Positions 33,585 through 44,685 of a stretch of 64,000 nt of DNA are shown here, one piece after another. The notes below the pieces were generated by a model. The model ran no database searches and was not told the origin of the DNA. It saw only the letters and a list, made by a program, of their open reading frames with translations. The stretch is from Epiperipatus broadwayi (Eukaryota; Onychophora; Udeonychophora; Euonychophora; Peripatidae): the NCBI GenBank assembly GCA_028023455.1, contig JAQFVV010000072.1, positions 704,501-768,500 of the forward strand, written 5' to 3'. How positions within the stretch are numbered: position 1 is the first letter of the stretch; each line of letters begins with the position of its first letter. A program made the translations under genes and the position numbers.

Positions 33585-33665
33585 AGGATGGCTCAGTTGG
33601 TTAGAGCGTTACCTTAAATTTCAATAATCAAGAATCTAAGGACCCAGGTTCGAATCCCATGCTAG
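33585..33665 (+). repeat. tRNA-like segment in the PLE 3' region
   Basis: An A box 'ggctcagttggttagagcg', then CCTTA/TAAGG forming an anticodon-like stem around a 20-nt loop (long enough for an intron), then the B box 'ggttcgaatcc'. No acceptor stem closes it, so it is a tRNA-derived sequence and not a tRNA gene. Similar segments occur near 44955-45040, 57510-57600 (minus) and 58215-58310. Confidence 0.65.
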
Positions 33666-33692
33666 TACTGTCACTGGTCAGGCCAGCAACAC

Positions 33693-33726
33693 CTGAAGAA
33701 GAGGGGAGAAAAATACCTCTCGAAAC
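33693..33726 (+). ncRNA. Hammerhead-like core in the PLE 3' region (degenerate)
   Basis: CTGAAGA, an AGAGG/CCTCT stem with one unpaired C, then GAAAC. PLE terminal repeats are known to carry hammerheads. Here stem I (CAAC/GTTG) only pairs with a bulge and no clean NUH triplet is placed, so activity is doubtful. Confidence 0.4.
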
Positions 33727-33885
33727 GTTGTGCGTATACTAACCTGTTTGCTGTGATATTACTAACAGTTAGTGCATATACTAACCTGTTTGCTGTGATA
33801 TTATTAACATTTGTTTGCTGTGATATTACTAACAGTTGGTGCATATACTAACCTGTTTGCTGTGATATTACTAACAGTTGAATGC
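33727..33885 (+). repeat. 41-bp tandem repeat after the PLE hammerhead-like block
   Basis: A unit containing 'actaacctgtttgctgtgat' occurs three times in full plus one partial copy. Other PLE 3' regions in the window have only one unit, so it expanded locally. Confidence 0.8.
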
Positions 33886-33990
33886 ATTTGGAATATTTAA
33901 CTAAAAATTAAACTTTTCTAAAGACATTCAACACATATATTAGATGATGGAAATAGTCCAATATAAAAATACAGCTAGAACACCATCATC

Positions 33991-35889
33991 ACAAACCTTC
34001 AGAAAAACACTAATTTTAATCATAGAGGAAATGAACATCAATACTTATAAATTTAGTCTTACAATAAAATAGCCAAAAATTTTAAATTTTATTATTTATC
34101 TTTATGACAATTGCCATCATTAATATGTATAAACAATTTTTATAATCTGTCGAATCATTCATTTTACTTTACTACTGCTAGTATATAGAGTTAATCCCAA
34201 AATTCTCTTAAATAGGTGAAAGAATAAATTGTATTTTAAAAAATATATAAAGAAAGGAATATTTAATTTTAAGAAATAATCTGATGAATAGCAAAAATAG
34301 GATTTCAGTTTAACATATAAAATTTTCTACATTTTTGTTTTGCTGAGAATTCCTTGAAAAAAAAAAATCTTATTTCTATTGTGACAGACGGGTTCAAACC
34401 CGGTCACAAACAATATAAGAGGTGGTGGTCATTACTCATATATGTAGTCATGGTATATATAGATTTAATTATTATATTACGCGGTGGTGATTATATAAAG
34501 AAACAAATACAAAAGTGGTGGAAGCGAAATCTCTATCAATCTTCACTATTTGTTTCTTTATTACTATTCTCGGCCGTGGCGCCACCTGACCCGAGTCTGA
34601 GCTAGCTGATGGTCAAAACCTCTCTCACATGTTCTTAAGACAGTGGCTGTTATTGGTAATATATCCACTTTGCGTAATTCTTTTTTTTTTTATAAGATTG
34701 GCGCTTGGAATCTTAGTGATGTCCATAAATACATGTTGGGAATCTATTGAGTTAGTGAGAATGAATTTATAAGACGTTCATATCAATTAGTGATTAAATC
34801 AAAAATAGGTTTGATTAAATATATACATAAGCATTTATGTTTAGGGTTGAAAGTGTATCAGGTGAGAATTAGTTATTAATGGTAGGAGGTTTTGTTACAC
34901 TATTATTTGAATCAAATAGCAATTTCAAAGATTTTTTCCAAAATTTGCAACTTTTCTGCAATATAAACAAAATAATGCTTGAATCATCTTTTCTTCTGAA
35001 CTAACTTTTACAGGTATAATCATATTTGTAATTAAATAATTTCAAATAACTTAGATATGCTGCTTTCTCACATATCAAGTTTAAATTAATGTTATTATGA
35101 AATCACAATTGTTAGTATTTTTGATTAACCTAGTTTGGTTACAAAGAAGATAACTAACATGACCATATATACATAGATATAATTTACATATAACTACCAC
35201 TATCATCAAAAGGTTTGATCAGTCGACTTCTCAATTCTTCAACAATTAGATTTTTTTCTTTACAATTATCCAGCAAACTTTTTTATCCATTGATCAAGGA
35301 TTGCCATAATACAATCAATATATTTTATTCTTGCAATATGTCAAGGCATCTCCATTTAAGTTTATTAATCCTAAAACATCAAAAAATTCTATATAGACTA
35401 AAGTAAGAACATAAATTAGTTAATATTTTTTGAATAAGTCTCTCCAAAGCAGACTTCTAAATAGCTCCTTGCAGAGAAACAGTGGAGATATTAGTCAACA
35501 GGCTTGCTAAATGCCAGGTGATAAGAATTTGAGCAGTTTTTCATTCAAATGTTAACCTCTAATGGGAAAATAAATATCTATTTAGAACTAATATGGGGTG
35601 ACTAAGATAAATTGGTTAAAGGCTAGCTGTTTTGAAAGACAAATTATAAGCCTGCTTAGAACATGGAAAAAATTCCACATTTACTTGGCCTGGATTCAAA
35701 CCTCAGGTCATGGTGCCCTTATCAATTTACTCAAAGCCATATATATATTAAAAGCATTAAAAAAAAAAACTATATAAAACAATATTAATCCTGCTACATT
35801 AGAACAAATTAAATTCAGCATTCTTATAGTTCATGATTTACCCAATAGATTGAAGCCACATAGTACATATCAATGCACATAAGTGGAAA
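33991..35889. other. Intronic stretch with one GC-rich island
   Basis: Mostly AT-rich. At 34379-34407 a near-palindrome starts TGTGACAGACGGGTTC and ends CCGGTCACA. About 34560-34610 holds 'gtggcgccacctgacccg'. Together these resemble LTR or PBS pieces, but LTR ends and a TSD cannot be shown. No gene recognised. Confidence 0.35.
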
Positions 35890-36276
35890 AATATGGGTGA
35901 GTTGGTCTGCAAGTTATGTAAAGAAAGCATAGAAAATATTAGGCATTTGTTAATTAAATGTAAATGCCTGCAAGCAGAAAGGGTACAAATAATGAAGTTG
36001 TGGGAGGATAAATATACAAAGAGATTATACAGAAAGTAGATTCTTGGTTTTTATGCTAGGTTTGGGGAAAGACAAGGTAGATTTAGATATAAATGCCATA
36101 GAGTTGATAAAGCTTAAGTTGTGGAAATGGGGATGGAACAGAATAGTGAAGAATATGGAAATCTTAGGGCAGGAAATGGAAGGGGAAGCTAAGGTGGCTA
36201 ACAGGTTTCTCTGGGCATTATGGCTGAGAGATTCCTGACTGATAAAGGAGAAGCCAGCCACAATGCATCACATCAC
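35885..36276 (+). mobile_element. LINE-B copy, 3' end fragment (plus)
   Basis: It matches the LINE-B C-terminal region: a zf-RVT-like motif ELVCKLCKESIENIRHLLI, then a 'tttttatgctaggtttgggg' block, the 3' UTR and the tail GCATCACATCACATGACATC. It is 5' truncated and lies alone in intron 1 near exon 1. Confidence 0.7.
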
Positions 36277-37920
36277 ATGACATCAACAAAACAAAAAATT
36301 CATCAATAAGAAATTTAGCAATGAAAATAATATATCCAGCAATGAAAAATAATTTACTTGCTAAGAATATGTGGGGAAAATATATTAAATAAAAGCATAT
36401 AAAATATTTAATAACCACAGAATAAGTATCATTATTTATTTTACATTGAAAGTAATTTACAATGAGGAATTAAATGAAAGCGTGAAAATAAATAACATTT
36501 TGCCAAGCACAGCAATACAAAAAGTAATTGACAGTAGTATGTATGTTAAATAAAAGCAATCATGCAAGGAAACTTGGAAAAATATACATAAAATTCATTT
36601 TAATGTTAAATGTGAAACAAGATCTATTCATTTAGTACTGCTTTGGCTGCTCAAGATATTATTTTCATATTTTTATTTAATACACCTGTTGCCATAAATT
36701 CTTTAATAAATACACACGTTTTAATACATTAGAGTTATGAATTTATTTAAAACATGTCACTATAAATTCAATATTAAATATTATACATTTTATTTATTAT
36801 CAGTTTTTCTTTACTCACTGACAAGCATTATGTAGCTTCATCTAATGGGTTATTATTATGCTACAGTAAGACTAAATTCTTTAATCCAGAAAAACAAATT
36901 CATGTCATAGTTACATTGTTGAAAATTAAATACCATACATAATGAAATAAGATCTTACTAAATATAATTATCAGTCTTCTTTGTTCATTAAGTTAATGTG
37001 TTATGGCAATAGTAAATAATCTATGATAAATTTTTAATCTAGAGACAATGGCAAAATTTAGATATTTTTTAATTATTTCTCTTCCAATAATTTATAAACA
37101 ATAAGATTTGTTTAGGTGTTGTTAATCACAAATCAACCATCCAGAAACAAGCATAGTGGGAAAAAATGTTTTTAACTTTGTTTTTTAGCTTACAATTAAT
37201 ATTCAGAATACCAATTTTATCAACTATTTATCAGTTCAAAAATGCAAAATTTCTTGATAATAATTAAATATACAAATCGTTCAGACAGAATTCGGTATAT
37301 TAAAATCATTTTGCATCAAAAACTTTGCTAATTCAATTATTTTCTTTTACACAGAGACGAGATTATGGAGACACAGATTTAAATTTTAGAAAAACATATC
37401 AGACAAAAATCAGATCCCTACAAAGCCCGAGTTGTAAACTTAATGCCGAATTGTAAACACGAGAATGAAATTCCCAATTTTAATGTTTATATTTAATTAC
37501 GAAGAAACAAACATGTCGTATAATTCGCTTAGGAAAGTATATTTTCAACTCTATTTTCTCTCTCAATATTATCATTTTAAAAAAAGATTTACCTTTAACA
37601 TTCCACGTTTTTTTATGTATAGTTTTAAGTTTTAATTAAATGGACTTGAAAATAAACATTCCTAGTAAACAAAATTACAATCATTACACACTTTGATAGT
37701 CTTTTAACTTGAAAACTATAAATAAAATAAAAACTCGCAACACTGAAATATATTCATAGTAATCCTAAATCTACTAAGAATGTCATTATTTTGGTTTATA
37801 TGTATGTGTGTGTATACAGTGTATTAAATAACGTTTTATTTTATTAAAAAAAAAAAAGGCTTAAACCTGACAACTTACTTACGTTATTAATATTATTATG
37901 TTAAATTTCAAAGTTTCGGT
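36277..37920. other. Intronic AT-rich stretch next to exon 1
   Basis: Nothing recognisable; TE density drops near the first exon. Confidence 0.45.
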
Positions 37921-37930
37921 AAATACTTAC

Positions 37931-37945
37931 CTCATTAAACGCCAT
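37931..37945 (-). CDS. Exon 1 coding part (start codon, MAFNE) of the GCK-III kinase gene
   Basis: On the minus strand the sequence is ATGGCGTTTAATGAG followed by the consensus donor GTAAGTATTT. It gives M-A-F-N-E and then a phase-0 junction that fits exon 2 exactly (KVDPEL...). The start has A at -3 and G at +4. Vertebrate and invertebrate GCK-III proteins begin with short, variable N-termini before the (V/A)DPE(E/L)LFTK motif, so a five-codon first exon is plausible. The link to exon 2 across 36.9 kb is inferred from phase, strand and donor quality; no transcript was available. An additional alternative first exon cannot be excluded. Confidence 0.72.
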
Positions 37946-37999
37946 ACTTTAAACAGAAAGGAGAGTTTCCAAAAAATTCCTTTAAAAGTAAATAATTTA

Positions 38000-38350
38000 A
38001 CTTAAATTAACTAAGTCTTTTATATAAAATTATTAATAATCTCTGGACGGTTGTTGTACACATTCAATTTCTGCAAATATTGTGGCACTATTTAAAATCA
38101 AATTATTTTGCTGCAAAAATTTTAATGTTTTATATTTACTATAAAAAGAAAAAATGTCCACTTGCACGGGGTTTGAACGTTTTGATCATTGACATAGACA
38201 TTTCCTACCGTTTAACTGCATTGTAGGCCTAGGCTGATTTACCTCGAACGTCAGCCATTTTATTTTCCTAATAATCAAGGGTGTGCCCGCACTTCCACGA
38301 TCAATTTTTATCAATACGCATGAAAATAGTACAAAACTATTTTTTATTTT
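38000..38350 (-). promoter_or_regulatory. Probable promoter/5' UTR region of the kinase gene
   Basis: This lies just upstream of the inferred start codon. On the minus strand a YY1-like AAAATGGCTGA occurs (plus-strand bases 38251-38261) and is followed by ACGTTCGAG then GTAAAT, which could be a short 5' UTR exon with its donor. The stretch has more CG dinucleotides than its surroundings. It is otherwise TE-free to my eye, unlike both flanks. This is a weak assignment with no TATA box. Confidence 0.3.
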
Positions 38351-39250
38351 TGTAGTTTATGGAAGCATCTTTAAATGTTGTAACTTATTTTTTACAACGC
38401 AAATATCTTTGCAGAAATATAATTCGCTTTTTTTCATTGATAAATGAAATTTTGTTATACTTATATAATTATCTGCATCCGCGAGAAATTAATTGACCAG
38501 GTAATCAAAAATAGGCCAAATGAGTAGCCTTTAGTAGTTAGCGAAAGGTATAGAAAATAGTTGATCGGAGTGACGTTTATATATAATTTTATAATAAATT
38601 ATTTTATGTCACAAGTACGATTACAAGAGAATCATTTAGGGAGGAAATAGTCAAAAGGAAACGAAAATCCCATTTCGTGAAAACATGTCGATTTACCTAA
38701 TTGGTGATAAAGTTTATTGATTCCTGGTGCTACATGTCACGTTTCTGATTTTATTAGATTATAAATTCGATTTTTTTGTTCATTAATAAATGTAAAAAGT
38801 TTATTAAGATTTTTTTTTTAATTAATTCAGTTTTTGTGTATATATATTTATTTACCACAAATAGTATACATATTTTAAGTCAAAGGAAATTGATTTGTAA
38901 GGTTCAGTGACCTTAAAAATATTTACAATAAATAATTTATCACATATATAGCTTTAATAATGTAACGGTGTCTCTTGGGATCATTTTATACATTTGGGAG
39001 TACAGGTACTCTAGTAAACCTTTTCCCCAACAAAAATTTATAAGAGAAAAATATTGTCTATATAATAGAAAGGGGGCGGGCGGTTTACCTCACTTTTAAT
39101 CTCTATTTGATAGGCTTTAGTTTTGTTATTATATAAAGTTTAAGACGTTTCTAAATATGAAACACTGGGTTGAATTGAGCAAATGGTAAAACTACTATTT
39201 TTTCATATATCGTAAGAAAAAAAAATTATAAAAGACTTGCTAAGAACTAG
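38351..39250. other. Upstream intergenic stretch
   Basis: AT-rich with no gene signal in either strand. Confidence 0.4.
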
Positions 39251-39279
39251 ATATAATTTTACCAGCTAGAAAGTCGTCT

Positions 39280-39500
39280 CGAATCAGAATTCCCTTTTTG
39301 GATGTTTAACTAAGAATCTAAAAATGATAAATTATAGGATAGAAAATGGGATTATTTTTTTTACGATGTTCAAAAGAAATTTATTTTTCCAGATCCAACA
39401 ATGAAACCATCTGGATTTGATCTTCCTAGATGCATCTGGAGTTACAATAACAGATTCAGTATACCATGGGCATTCCCTCATATACTTTATAAATAATTTT
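39280..39500 (+). repeat. Unclassified repeat family E, copy 2
   Basis: It contains 'ccctttttggatgtttaact', 'aaagaaatttatttttccag', 'atccaacaatgaaacca' and 'ttacaataacagattca', in the order seen in the other copies. Confidence 0.55.
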
Positions 39501-39724
39501 CAATCAGTGATCTATGTAGATGTGATGAAACACATAATGACTTCCAAATCTGTAAATACGATGTCATAATTCGAAACAAACCATTAGTTGTCTATGATAT
39601 ATTTAATAATAGTTTTTAAAAAATCCATATACAGTACTAAAATTTGCGATATATAATTGAATTCTTTTTTTTAAAATGTCAATCTACTGCAAGAGAAGTC
39701 TAATTTGTTCATAGCTTCTCATCT

Positions 39725-39907
39725 ATACATTACCAAAATATCATATGATCATTTCTTATGCTTACATAATCTGTTATTTGCAGTAGTGTACTGTGGCTTC
39801 TCCATCCAGTGCAAGCCTTAGTAATCAATGAAGGAAGAGTTGTGCATAAAATACCCATCCAATATCCCCAGACTCGTTTCTAGTGTATGGGTTTCATCAA
39901 TGATGTG
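39725..39907 (-). repeat. Family A hammerhead element, right half of a LINE-split copy (minus)
   Basis: It begins with the 3' terminal block ('atcatatgatcatttcttat' then 'gcttacat'), then a short LINE-B 3' tail remnant ('tactgtggcttctcc'), then the 'ccagtgcaagcc' and 'ccaatatcccca' blocks. The hammerhead is cut at its core ('tttcatca') by LINE-B at 39908. Confidence 0.6.
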
Positions 39908-40078
39908 ATATGATGCACTGTGACTTCTTATATGGAGTCAGGAATCTCTCGGCAACTATGCCCAGAGAAACCTGTTAGTCACTTTGAACCTTTTTCCATC
40001 CCCCACTCCAAGTTTCCCCATATTCTTTTTTACCCTGCTCCATCCCCATTTCCACAACATAATCTTTGTCAACTCCAT
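39908..40078 (-). mobile_element. LINE-B 3' fragment inserted in a family A element (minus)
   Basis: It starts with the tail TGATGTGATATGATGCAC, then the 3' UTR block ('gagtcaggaatctctcggca', 'atgcccagagaaacctgtta') and ends at 'ctttgtcaactcca'. Family A sequence flanks both sides. Confidence 0.7.
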
Positions 40079-40350
40079 TAGAAGCTTTGGATCTGAGATC
40101 GCCACCAAGATTCAAGGATCTAATGCAACCCTCCAGTAGCCATCTTTTACCTATTTACTTAACTATAAAGCTAGGAACTCAAGATGAAACTACATTAATG
40201 TTTTCAATCCAAAATCATTTGCCTGTATATTCATATAGATCTGAATCCAGTTCAGCATCTATACATTTTGGTGTCCTTGATTTATTAAAAATCACAGTCA
40301 CCATCATCCCATAGGCAGAAATGATATAAAATCACAATGCTTACACAAGC
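40079..40350 (-). repeat. Family A hammerhead element, left half of a LINE-split copy (minus)
   Basis: It continues the family A monomer: 'ctttggatctgaga', 'ggatctaatgcaaccctcca', 'gatctgaatccagttcagca', then 'cttacacaagctgtta' abutting the next LINE-B tail. Confidence 0.7.
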
Positions 40351-41166
40351 TGTTATGTGATGTGATGTACTGTAGCTTCTCCTTAAACGAAGTCAAGAAT
40401 CTCTCAGCAATTATGCCCAGAGAAACCTGTTAGCCACTTTATTTTCCATTCTCCAGTCTAAGTTTTCTCATATTCTGCTCCATCCCATTTCCACAACATA
40501 ATCTTTGTCAACTCTCTGGCCTTTATATCTAAATCCCCCTTATCTTTTCCCAAACCCAGTATAAAAACCAATAATCCACTTTCTGTATAATCACTTTTCA
40601 TATTTATTCTTCCATAACTTCATTATATGTAACCTTTCTGTTTTCAAGCATTTACATTCAATTAACAGATGCCTAAAATTTTCTATTTTTTTCTTACATA
40701 ATTTACAGACTAAATCACCCATATTTTCCCATTTACATGTATATTCTCTTGTTGCTAAAGATTCCATTCGAGCCTTAAACAAACTACTTTCCTTACTATT
40801 ATCATATATTAACTCACACCTAATATTCTGTTTATTTCTATATATATTTAATCATATATTAACTCACACCTAATATTCTGTTTATTTCTATATATATTTA
40901 AACTCTTATAAATCTATTCTTTTATCCCATTCCTTACCACTATAATACTCAACAATCCTCCTAACACAATCATCCCATCATTTGTACAGATATACTGATA
41001 CAAATTCTTTATCCAAATCTTTTGCATACCGCATAACCTTTCTCACCTATCTTGTTGCCTGCCCTTTCATAACCCAATTAAATACTATTTTGGCTATTCT
41101 TTTATTATCCATAAACTGCAATCTACCAAACATTTTCATTTTACTTTTTGCATCTCTCATATGAAA
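40351..41166 (-). mobile_element. LINE-B copy, 3' part (minus)
   Basis: The tail is TGTGATGTGATGTAC. The minus strand encodes ENMGDLVCKLCKKKIENF and RHLLIECKCLKTE (40591-40782), the Cys-Cys-His-Cys zf-RVT-like motif of this family, then a decayed upstream region to 'atatgaaaac'. A 57-bp direct duplication ('ttaactcacacctaatattc' core) occurs near 40800-40903. Family A sequence borders both ends. Confidence 0.75.
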
Positions 41167-41247
41167 ACTTGACTAGTGCAAACCTTAGTAGTCAACGATG
41201 CAAGATGGTTTTCATAAAATCTTTATCCAGTGTCTACTCATCCAATA

Positions 41248-41289
41248 TCCCCAAACTAGTTTCTAGTTTGTGGCTTTCATCAGTGAGGA
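41248..41289 (-). ncRNA. Family A hammerhead (minus), GTT triplet
   Basis: Stem I TCCTCA/TGGGGA, CTGATGA, stem II with A-rich loop, GAAA, and GTT as the NUH triplet. GUU can be cleaved, usually slower than GUC. Confidence 0.6.
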
Positions 41290-41651
41290 GTTTTGAATCT
41301 GAGAGCACTGCATCCATTGATTACTAAGACTTACACTGTGTGGCACTACTGTATGGAGAGTTTACAACTGCTAATAACAGCTTGTGTAAGTATAGAAAAT
41401 TGTGATCATGTGATGTTTTGGTTGTTTTATAACACTCCTGCCTATGGAATAATGGTGACTGTGGTTTTTGATAAACTAAAGATACTGTAATGTACAGTTG
41501 CTAAACTGGCAAATGAACTTGGATTGACAACATTAATGTGTTTTTATCTTGAGTTCTTAACTTTATAGTTAAGTAAATAGGTAAAAAGAATAGCTGCTGG
41601 AGAGTTGCATTACATTCTTAGATGTAGGTGTAGTGCTCTCAGATTCAAAGC

Positions 41652-41693
41652 TCCTTACTGATGAAAGCCACAAACTATAAACTAGTCTGGGGG
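41652..41693 (+). ncRNA. Family A hammerhead (plus), inactivated
   Basis: CTGATGA and GTC are intact but GAAA has become TAAA, which removes an essential core G. It is presumed dead. Confidence 0.5.
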
Positions 41694-41800
41694 TATTTGA
41701 TGAGTAGGCTCTGGATGATTTTATGCACAAACCTTCCCACATCCATTGGTCACTAAGGCTTGCACTGGGTGGCATTACTGTATGGAAAGTTTGCTACTGC

Positions 41801-42460
41801 TGTACATTACCTTATATCCTTATTCATTCATTTTTAGTCTTTTTCTAAGACTTAGGGTTTCTTGAGATCCAGCTTAAGACTTCAGTTGTCCATTTATTGT
41901 CATTTTTTCAACAGCAAGTATGTCCCAACTTCATTTCAGCATCTTAATTCTTTCAATGTTTATTTTCTTAGGTATTTTGTTTTCAACCGCTTTTATTATT
42001 TCAACATTCATATCTTCATACTTTACTGAACAGTCCAATTGTTTTTCTATTAAATGTCCAAGTCTTTGATATGTAATAAGCAATGGGAAAACACTTATTA
42101 AAAACCTTTCTAGGTCAAAAGAAAAATGTTCCATTGAGGATATATGTGGTGCTAGATGTGTTTCATTTCTATCAAAAATTCTTTATCCAAATTTAATTCT
42201 ATTATTAAATTCATTTATTATGTTTCTATTTATATTAATAATCTGATCAAGATATTATTTATAAATGTTAACTTCTAATTCATGATTATCAATATTTATT
42301 TTTTCCTTTTTGAAAATTAATTGAACATTACCTTTTTTTAGTATTTATTTTTAGTCGCTACTTTCTTGCATTTGTCTGAGCTCTTGTACAATTTTGTGAA
42401 GTTCTGGAGCACTATTTCTGAAAATAATATCATCTACAAAATATAGATAAAAAATCTTGG
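41801..42460 (-). mobile_element. RTE-related fragment, reverse transcriptase C-terminal half (minus, heavily decayed)
   Basis: On the minus strand: FVDDIIFRNSAPELHKIVQE (compare FADDVVVFANNASELQEMLQE of RTE-1), NVQLIFKKEKI, then YLDQIININRNIINEFNNRI (compare LGQIINTDGNIIEEINHRI). Many stops. It is more diverged from RTE-1 than the 54.8-kb copy. Confidence 0.7.
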
Positions 42461-43202
42461 TGCTAATGTAGTATGCACTCAGTGGCCATTTTGAATTTTA
42501 AAACTAATTAAATGATAATAATTTCAAATTCAAAAAAGATTAAAATCTAACAAGCAAAATTGATTAACAAATATGTAAAAAAAAAAACACAGCACCTGTG
42601 CTTTATCCTGTCTACCAAGCTTGGTAAATGATTTTTTAAAAATATACTGTTTCAGAAATGTACAATAAATGTTAAAAAACAAAATGGCTAACAAGTAGTG
42701 GTCGTATTTAATGTTTACATTTTTTATTTATTTATTTTTAAAAAAAAAAAATTTCTGCAAAAATTATGATATTTCCAATTCATTATTGTTTGTTTATGTT
42801 AAGTAAACTTATTAATATAAAAATAATAAAAATATAAGAAATGTAAAGTGTCATATTACATGCTTTTTGGAAGGCATGAATCCCGTATCTTTGTAAATAC
42901 TTCACTCCATGCTATTCTGTCTAAGGAAGATCGCAAATTTCCATCATTTGCCAAAATCACAATGACAAAAAGAATGTAAACAAACTGATGATGTTTGGAG
43001 CATATAGGTGTTTTTACGTTATAAATTAAAAAAGAAAATTGAAATAAAGCTTCTGAAAGAAACTTATAATCGATTTATTAATTTTTTTTAAACTTAACAA
43101 CTAACACATATTCAGTAAAATAAAATATTTATATAAAAAATACTTGTATGCTCTGAAACTATATTTTAAAAAGAAATTGCTCACACAAATACCAAAAAAA
43201 CA
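42461..43202. other. Intergenic AT-rich stretch
   Basis: No supportable feature. Confidence 0.4.
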
Positions 43203-43332
43203 CTACTAATTAACTACTAAACATCACATGATCACCATTCTTATGGTTGCACAAGCCTTCTGGCATCCATTGATTATTCTGGCTGGCACTGAGTGGCACT
43301 ACTGTATGAAGAGTTTTGCCTGTTTTTTTATT
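43203..43332 (-). repeat. Family A element, short rearranged copy
   Basis: The 3' terminal block on the minus strand ('ctaaacatcacatgatcacc', 'gcacaagcc') is joined to a plus-oriented block ('gcatccattgattattctgg' to 'gttttgcctgt'). The hammerhead is absent. Confidence 0.6.
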
Positions 43333-44151
43333 AATTAATTAGCAAAAAATGAATAAAGATAAAACTTATACAAGCAAATTAAGAATTGTTCTGGAATACT
43401 TTTTTCTTCTGCTTTTGAAAACTATGCGGTATAATTTGGCATTCACTATATATGCAAAGATAAAATAAATAATGAACGATATTTGCCTCCTGAAGTGAGA
43501 AAGATGGCATAGAAAGCTTTATAAAGGCCACTCTGGTCTTCATTATTCTTTAATAAGCCTTTCGGTGAAATGGTATTTATAATTATAAACAAAATCTTTA
43601 GAATTACTAATGCTAAAATTAGATATTCATTATTAAATATAAATATTTGTAAAGTTTTAGGAAGCTAGAATTACTGCTTGTGTTCTTTATATTATAATAA
43701 ATATAAAAATGACATATGATCCAAACATTATTTTAGCGATGCTTTCTGAGAATAAATACAAAATCTGGATTTCAAGCAGTATGATCCAAGAGGTTATCTC
43801 TTGAATCCATATGTTGCCATGATGTTATATATTGAAATTCAGACTAATTTAAATAAAGAGCATGAAATTTTAAATTAATGACAATCTTAAATTGCTATAA
43901 ACAAATATATTTAATTTATGTGTACAAAGTAAGATTAAAACTTCATTATTCTAAACTTTGTGAAACACCCGTCATATATATATAAGAAAAAAATTCAAAT
44001 GCATCCCACTAGCTGAAAATTTAAATATAAAAAGGACAAATCACTCTCCCAAATGTTATGTATTTTCAGCAGCACCCTCTATGTGTGAGAGGGTGATTTG
44101 TCACTTTTATATTTGAATTTTCAGCTAGTGGTATGCATTTGGATTGTTATG
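43333..44151. other. Intergenic stretch with a small inverted repeat
   Basis: At about 44003-44140, 'tcccactagctgaaaattt' with 'aaaaaggacaaatcactctc' recurs in inverted form around 44060, making a hairpin of about 60-bp arms. No gene. Confidence 0.5.
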
Positions 44152-44360
44152 TGATGTGATGTATTTGGCTTCTCCTTAAATGAAGTCAAGAATATCTCAG
44201 CAACTATGCCCAGATAAACCTGTTAGCCACTTTATTTTCCATTCCCCACTCTAAGTCTTCCCATATTCTGCCCCATCCCATTTCCACAACATAATCTTTG
44301 TCAACTCTATGGCCTTTAAATCAAAATCCCCCTTATCTTTTCGCAAACCCAGCATAAAAA
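44152..44360 (-). mobile_element. LINE-B 3' fragment (minus)
   Basis: Tail TGTGATGTGATGTATTTGGC, then the family 3' UTR and a 'cccttatcttttcgcaaacc' block. A family A element follows directly. Confidence 0.7.
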
Positions 44361-44515
44361 CTTTATACTAAATGGGTGTGATCCAGAGTAATCAATGAAT
44401 GCAAGAAGGTTTGTGCATAAAATTCATGTCTAGTGCCAACTCATCCAATATCCCCAGACTAGTTTCTAGCTTTGGCCTTCATCAGTGAAATGATCATGTG
44501 ATGTTTAGTGGTTTT
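44361..44515 (-). repeat. Family A element, minus copy with hammerhead
   Basis: 'gatccagagtaatcaatgaa' through the hammerhead at 44451-44490, then a switch to the plus-oriented 3' end ('gatcatgtgatgtttagtgg'). Confidence 0.7.
44451..44490 (-). ncRNA. Family A hammerhead (minus), shortened stem I
   Basis: CTGATGA, GAAA and GTC with TGGGGA are present; the 5' stem I strand reads ATTTCA, so only two to four pairs form, and stem II is two bases shorter than in other copies. Confidence 0.5.
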
Positions 44516-44671
44516 ATATAAATTGTATATAACAATTTCTACAAATTAGTAAAATCCAAACATTTTTTTATATGTAATACGACTTAAACCAAGTCAGAGG
44601 CAATTTTTTATTTGACCAATTATTTGTTTGCTGATCTGTAACATATCTTGGTCATTACAGAGTAAACAATA

Positions 44672-44685
44672 AAATGTTATAGAGG
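44672..44685. repeat. Left TSD of the foldback PLE derivative
   Basis: AAATGTTATAGAGG, repeated exactly at 45265-45278. Confidence 0.8.

Larger units (their letters stand above)
33062..33990 (+). mobile_element. Penelope-like element copy 1, 3' portion
   Basis: It contains a PLE connector (IPKIADKLRKICNQYNIRTA), a GIY-YIG endonuclease ORF, then a 3' region with a tRNA-like segment, a hammerhead-like CTGAAGA...GAAAC block, a 41-bp tandem repeat and an end shared with other copies ('attagatgatggaaatagtc'). The reverse transcriptase is missing, so this is 5' truncated. One in-frame TGA at 33146-33148 separates the connector from the endonuclease and is shared with copy 2. Confidence 0.82.
1039..37930 (-). 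other. Kinase intron 1 (about 36.9 kb), filled with transposable elements
   Basis: The donor GTAAGT is at the right end and the acceptor TTTTCCAG at the left end (minus strand). The intron holds a foldback MITE, an LTR element remnant, SINEs, the RTE copy at 11.5-15 kb, a hAT MITE, a minus-strand LINE-B copy, the 370-bp hammerhead array, two further hammerhead insertions, a PLE copy and many small duplications. I found no other conserved exon in it. Confidence 0.65.
41167..41800 (+). repeat. Family A hammerhead element, inverted pair
   Basis: A minus-oriented part (41167-41290, with a hammerhead at 41248-41289) turns into a plus-oriented copy (to about 41800) with a second, decayed hammerhead. 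It includes the full set of family A blocks and touches LINE-B at its left edge. Confidence 0.75.

Noticed and set aside
33585-33665. Functional tRNA gene with an intron
   Set aside because: There is no closing acceptor stem, and the segment recurs only within PLE 3' regions.
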